64,000 bases of DNA from an uncultured Agathobaculum sp. Its GTDB lineage: Bacteria > Bacillota > Clostridia > Oscillospirales > Butyricicoccaceae. This document shows positions 60,901-64,000 of this stretch, piece after piece (the first letter of the stretch is position 1; the number at the start of each line of letters is the position of its first letter). The notes under the pieces were generated by a model. That model was given only the letters and a program-made list of their open reading frames with translations, did not search any database and was not told where the DNA came from. The position numbers and the translations under genes were made by a program. The stretch spans positions 124,001-188,000 of the forward strand of contig NZ_CALWJJ010000002.1 of the NCBI RefSeq assembly GCF_944380985.1, read 5' to 3'.

Positions 60901-61092
60901 GACCCGGTCGGCCATGGCCTTGTCGGTCATAATGGTCGCGGGATTGGAGTTGACGAGCACAACCTCAAGCCCCTCCTCGCGCAGCGCGCGGCAGGCCTGC
61001 GTGCCCGCGTAGTCAAACTCGGCCGCCTGGCCGATGACGATCGGGCCGGAGCCCAGTACCATAACCTTGTGAATATCCTTGCGCAGCGGCAT
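57907..61092 (-). CDS. carB: Carbamoyl-phosphate synthase large subunit
   Basis: 1061 residues, normal length, with two ATP-grasp halves (GGQTGLNLAMELCENG and GGQTAINLAAHIEKLG regions) and a C-terminal MGS-like regulatory domain (RIGERFEALGFDIFATSGTA). It joins ammonia from CarA, bicarbonate and two ATP. It overlaps carA by one base. Confidence 0.98.
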   Translation of the reverse strand: MPLRKDIHKVMVLGSGPIVIGQAAEFDYAGTQACRALREEGLEVVLVNSNPATIMTDKAMADRVYIEPMTVEAVQEIIKKERPDSLLPNLGGQTGLNLAMELCENGFLDKMGVKLLGAKPDTIAKAEDRQLFKDTMEKIGEPIIASKVVHTVEDAVEFTREIGLPVIIRPAYTLGGTGGGIAHTWDELREIAASGIMYSRVDEILVEKCIAGWKEIEYEVMRDHKGNAITICNMENVDPVGVHTGDSVVVAPSQTLCDKEYQMLRTSALNIITELGIEGGCNVQFALNPDSFEYAVIEVNPRVSRSSALASKATGYPIAKVTAKIAVGYGLDEITNAVTGKTRACFEPTLDYCVVKFPRWPFDKFVYADNTLGTQMKATGEVMAIDSSFEGALMKAVRGCEIKLESMIVPRIGTLSDAQVKAGVSRTDDQRLFHICEALRRGILSIDQIHEITTIDTFFLHKFQNIVEMEKALAASDEMTADLYLRAKKLGFLDKTIEQLSGKDIAGVRRLPVYKMVDTCAAEFEAETPYYYSSYDEESEVKPASGKKKVLVLGSGPIRIGQGIEFDYCSVHAVWALQKLGCETVIINNNPETVSTDFDTADRLYFEPLTPEDVTGVVNAEKPDAAIVQFGGQTAINLAAHIEKLGIPILGTPAWSIDAAEDREKFDVILEKCGIPRPAGRTVMAEEEAVEAADELGYPVLVRPSYVLGGQGMEIAYKEEDVREFMQVITRNKVENPVLVDKYMMGREIEVDAICDGEDILIPGIMEHFERAGVHSGDSISIYPSINIEQKHKDTIIRYTEALAKNLAVLGLVNIQFVLYNDEIYVIEVNPRSSRTVPYISKVTGVPMVDLATRCMFGEKLRDIGCGTGLHPESDYYAVKVPVFSFQKLRDLDTQLGPEMKSTGEVLGVAQTFREALLKGLTGAGYQMKKKGAVLISVRDSDKQEAIRIGERFEALGFDIFATSGTANVLNRHMVATNAIRNVDEPSPNIIDLIESGKIDYVIATSVKGRHPELGSVHIRRTAVERAIPCLTSIDTASALLRCLEGDVRIENCEMVDINKI

Positions 61093-62186
61093 TACCGGGC
61101 ACCTCCCCTTGTTTTTTCAATGTTTTCGATGAATTTGTCAAACAGGTAGGATGTATCCATCGGTCCCGGGCATACTTCGGGGTGATACTGCACGGTGAAC
61201 ACCGGCCGGCCGATGTGCTCGACACCCTCGACCGTGCCATCGTTTAGGTTCACATAGCGCACGCGTGCGACCTCGGGGTCGACAGAGTCGCTTACGACCG
61301 CGTAGCCGTGGTTCTGGCTTGTGATATAGGTGCGGTCCTCATCAAGATCCTTGACCGGGTGGTTGACGCCGCGGTGACCGTATTTGAGCTTGCAGGTCTC
61401 CGCGCCGATGGCAAGGCTTAAAAGCTGGTGTCCCAGGCAGATGCCGAAGATCGGCATGCCCGAGGTGAGCAGACGCTTTAAATTTTCTACGATCTCAACG
61501 TTCTCTGCTGGGTCACCCGGGCCGTTGGACAGCATGACGCCGTCAAACTTGCCGACGACCTGCTCGGGCGGGGTGAGCGCGGGCAGGACTGTCACCTCGC
61601 AGCCGCGCTTCTGCAGCTCGCGTTCAATGTTATACTTGACGCCGTAGTCGTAGAGCGCGACGCGGTATCTGGTCTCACCCACGGCGGGATAGACGGTAGG
61701 CTCGGCGCAGGTGACAGTCTTGACTGCGTTTTGCACAACGTAGGCTTTCATTGCCTCGATAGCCGCGGCGTCCGGCGCATAGCCCTCGGTGTAGATCATG
61801 CCGTTCATCACGCCCGCGTTTCGCAGCTTGCGGGTCAGCTGGCGGGTATCGATGCCCGCCAGGCCGACGACGTTCTGCTCCTTGAGGTATTGATCGAGCG
61901 TCTTTTCGCAGCGCCAGTTGGATGGATGGTAGGCCGCCTCGCGCATGATAAAGCCCGACACCCAGCTTTTGCCGGACTCGAAATCTTCCGCATTAACGCC
62001 ATAGTTGCCGATCAGCGGGTAGGTCATGGTGACGATCTGCCCGAAGTAGGAGGGGTCGGTCAGCACCTCCTGATAGCCGGCCATGCCGGTGTTGAAAACG
62101 ACCTCGCCGGTGCTTTGCCCCTCGCAGCCGACCGAATACCCGGCAAACAGCGTGCCGTCCGCGAGCAGTAAATACGCTTTTTTCAA
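61092..62186 (-). CDS. carA: Carbamoyl-phosphate synthase small subunit
   Basis: 364 residues. Class I glutamine amidotransferase domain with the Cys of FGICLGHQLL and the His/Glu of VQYHPEV. The N-terminal CPSase domain starts YLLLADGTLFAGYSVG. Provides ammonia to CarB; part of the pyr group here. Confidence 0.97.
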   Translation of the reverse strand: MKKAYLLLADGTLFAGYSVGCEGQSTGEVVFNTGMAGYQEVLTDPSYFGQIVTMTYPLIGNYGVNAEDFESGKSWVSGFIMREAAYHPSNWRCEKTLDQYLKEQNVVGLAGIDTRQLTRKLRNAGVMNGMIYTEGYAPDAAAIEAMKAYVVQNAVKTVTCAEPTVYPAVGETRYRVALYDYGVKYNIERELQKRGCEVTVLPALTPPEQVVGKFDGVMLSNGPGDPAENVEIVENLKRLLTSGMPIFGICLGHQLLSLAIGAETCKLKYGHRGVNHPVKDLDEDRTYITSQNHGYAVVSDSVDPEVARVRYVNLNDGTVEGVEHIGRPVFTVQYHPEVCPGPMDTSYLFDKFIENIEKTRGGAR

Positions 62187-62346
62187 TTTCCCACGCTCCT
62201 ATATATGCAATTCACCGAATTTCTGTTTCAAAAGAACACAAGCTACGTTTGTGATTATAAAAATCAACACATGCGCCTGTCCTTTGATTCCTCGACCCAG
62301 CGGCCTTGGGCCGCGTTCGGGGATATTGGATACCCTGTATAACGCC

Positions 62347-63264
62347 TCAGCGGATCGCGGCGACGATCTCATCCCGCATGCGAATGGCCTCTGCGCGGGC
62401 GGCCTCCTTGTAGTCTCTGCCGTCCTTGCCGGTCTTTTTCCACGCGCACATGATACCGCGCGAGGAATTGACGATTGCGCCAAGTCCGTCATCGTTAAAG
62501 GCGTTTGCGATGTCCTTTGCGGTCGCGCCCTGCGCGCCGTAACCCGGCACGAGAAAGTAGCTCTTGGGCAGCAGCGCGCGCACGGCTTTCTGCTCTTCCG
62601 GCCAGGTCGCGCCGACAACCGCGCCGATTTGATTGTAGCCGCAGGGGGTATCAAGCCCCTCGCCCCATTTTGCGACCATTTCGGCCATGCGGGCATAGAG
62701 CGGTTCGCCCTCCATATCGCGGTTTTGCAGCTCACCCGAAGACGGGTTGGAGGTCTTTACCAGCAAAAACAGGCTCTTATCACGCTCGCGGCACTCCTTG
62801 AGAAAAGGCTCGACGCCATCCGTGCCCAGATAGCCGTTGACGGTCACGCTGTCGCAGCCGTAGGGCGCGATCTCAGTGTCGCCCACGCGGGTTTTGCCGA
62901 GATAGGCTTCGGCATAGGCGGTCGCGGTTGTGCCGATGTCGCCTCGCTTGACGTCGCCGATCACATACATGCCCTTGGCGTGTGCATAGTCGATAGTCTC
63001 TTTGAGCGCCATCGCACCGTAGGAGCCGAGAAGCTCGTAATACGCGGCCTGCGGCTTGACCGCGGGAACGATGTCGCACAGCGCGTCGATCAGCCCGCAG
63101 TTAAACGCGACCACGCTTTCGGCCGCAGCCCGCAGCGTCTCGCCGTGCAGCATCATGTTGCGCCCGGAGATGTGCTGGGGAATGTACTCGAGGCGGGCGT
63201 CCAGTCCGGCGACGGTGGGATTGCCTTTTTCTTTGATCTTCTCTACCAGTGTTTGGATCGACAT
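62347..63264 (-). CDS. pyrF: Orotidine-5'-phosphate decarboxylase
   Basis: 305 residues, the longer type 2 form. The active-site segment is DVKRGDIGTTA and the phosphate loop VPGYGAQGATAKD. Last step to UMP. It lies 33 bp after pyrR; a 160-bp gap separates it from carA. Confidence 0.95.
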   Translation of the reverse strand: MSIQTLVEKIKEKGNPTVAGLDARLEYIPQHISGRNMMLHGETLRAAAESVVAFNCGLIDALCDIVPAVKPQAAYYELLGSYGAMALKETIDYAHAKGMYVIGDVKRGDIGTTATAYAEAYLGKTRVGDTEIAPYGCDSVTVNGYLGTDGVEPFLKECRERDKSLFLLVKTSNPSSGELQNRDMEGEPLYARMAEMVAKWGEGLDTPCGYNQIGAVVGATWPEEQKAVRALLPKSYFLVPGYGAQGATAKDIANAFNDDGLGAIVNSSRGIMCAWKKTGKDGRDYKEAARAEAIRMRDEIVAAIR

Positions 63265-63297
63265 AGGTTCCTTCCTTTCTCGATGCGGGCGGTTGAT

Positions 63298-63925
<628 letters not shown>

Positions 63926-64000
63926 CAGCTGGCAGACGGTGTGCGCACTGTTTTCTGCCTTGGCGGCTCACGGGCCGCGGTTAAAGGCGGATGATTCGCA

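Noticed and set aside
62187..62346. PyrR attenuator between pyrF and carA
   Set aside because: No clear PyrR-binding loop or terminator with a U-tail; only a weak GC hairpin is seen.

Overview
The window is a stretch of bacterial chromosome, GC-rich (I judge high-50s percent by eye), with low-GC Gram-positive style signals: strong AGGAGG-type ribosome binding sites, PyrR, TypA, YloU/YloV-type genes, a DnaD-domain protein beside a DnaC/DnaI-type loader, and a LexA box of the CGAAC-N4-GTTCG type. With the anaerobe-type genes (iron-containing alcohol dehydrogenase, iron-sulfur flavoproteins, a DUF362 ferredoxin, the carboxynorspermidine polyamine route) this suggests a gut-type clostridium of the Oscillospirales, possibly Butyricicoccaceae. 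The placement is inference. Coding is dense and there is no intact phage or insertion sequence.

Layout. 0.5-2.4 kb: replication-initiation pair. 2.43-3.31 kb: four tandem short transcription units, each with the same activator-type promoter, 5' hairpin, CU-rich middle and terminator; I read them as a small-RNA family. 3.6-4.8 kb: Mrp ATPase and NifX-like protein. 5-10.8 kb: LysR regulator with a redox cluster (aldo/keto reductase, flavodoxin lipoprotein, SDR, iron-sulfur flavoprotein, alcohol dehydrogenase). 11-15 kb: MarR plus YczE-like membrane protein, a RibD-type reductase and a MerR-RDD fusion. 15-22.3 kb: GlmU with a degenerate first domain, Prs, YmdB, a membrane phosphoesterase and a DUF4914 protein. 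22.3-31 kb: TrmO, a two-component system, HtrA, Pth, a FakA-like protein, Asp23 and LexA. 31-35.6 kb: RidA, TypA, RfbA, YjbQ, DUF1622. 35.7-47.6 kb: phosphate block (ppk, ppa, pfkA, tRNA-Leu, pstSCAB-phoU-phoPR). 48-53.9 kb: polyamine operon. 54.4-57.8 kb: amidase, DAHP synthase, DUF362 protein. 57.9-63.8 kb: pyrimidine genes pyrR-pyrF-carA-carB, read leftwards.

How it fits together. The most interesting signal links three places. The four small-RNA promoters and the htrA promoter share exactly three hexamers of the TTCAAA/TTCACA type repeated every 11 bp, then 20 bp, then the -10. The two-component operon next to htrA has a weaker version with the same 20-bp spacing. This matches the logic of streptococcal CiaRH (htrA plus csRNAs) and listerial LisRK (htrA plus LhrC RNAs), but in a clostridium. 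The pstS and ppk promoters carry a related but distinct layout (TTxACA repeats, weak third box, 21 bp to the -10) that fits PhoP control. Other notable points are a PstS whose two halves are in swapped order, two spermidine routes in one operon, and several hairpin-rich gaps.
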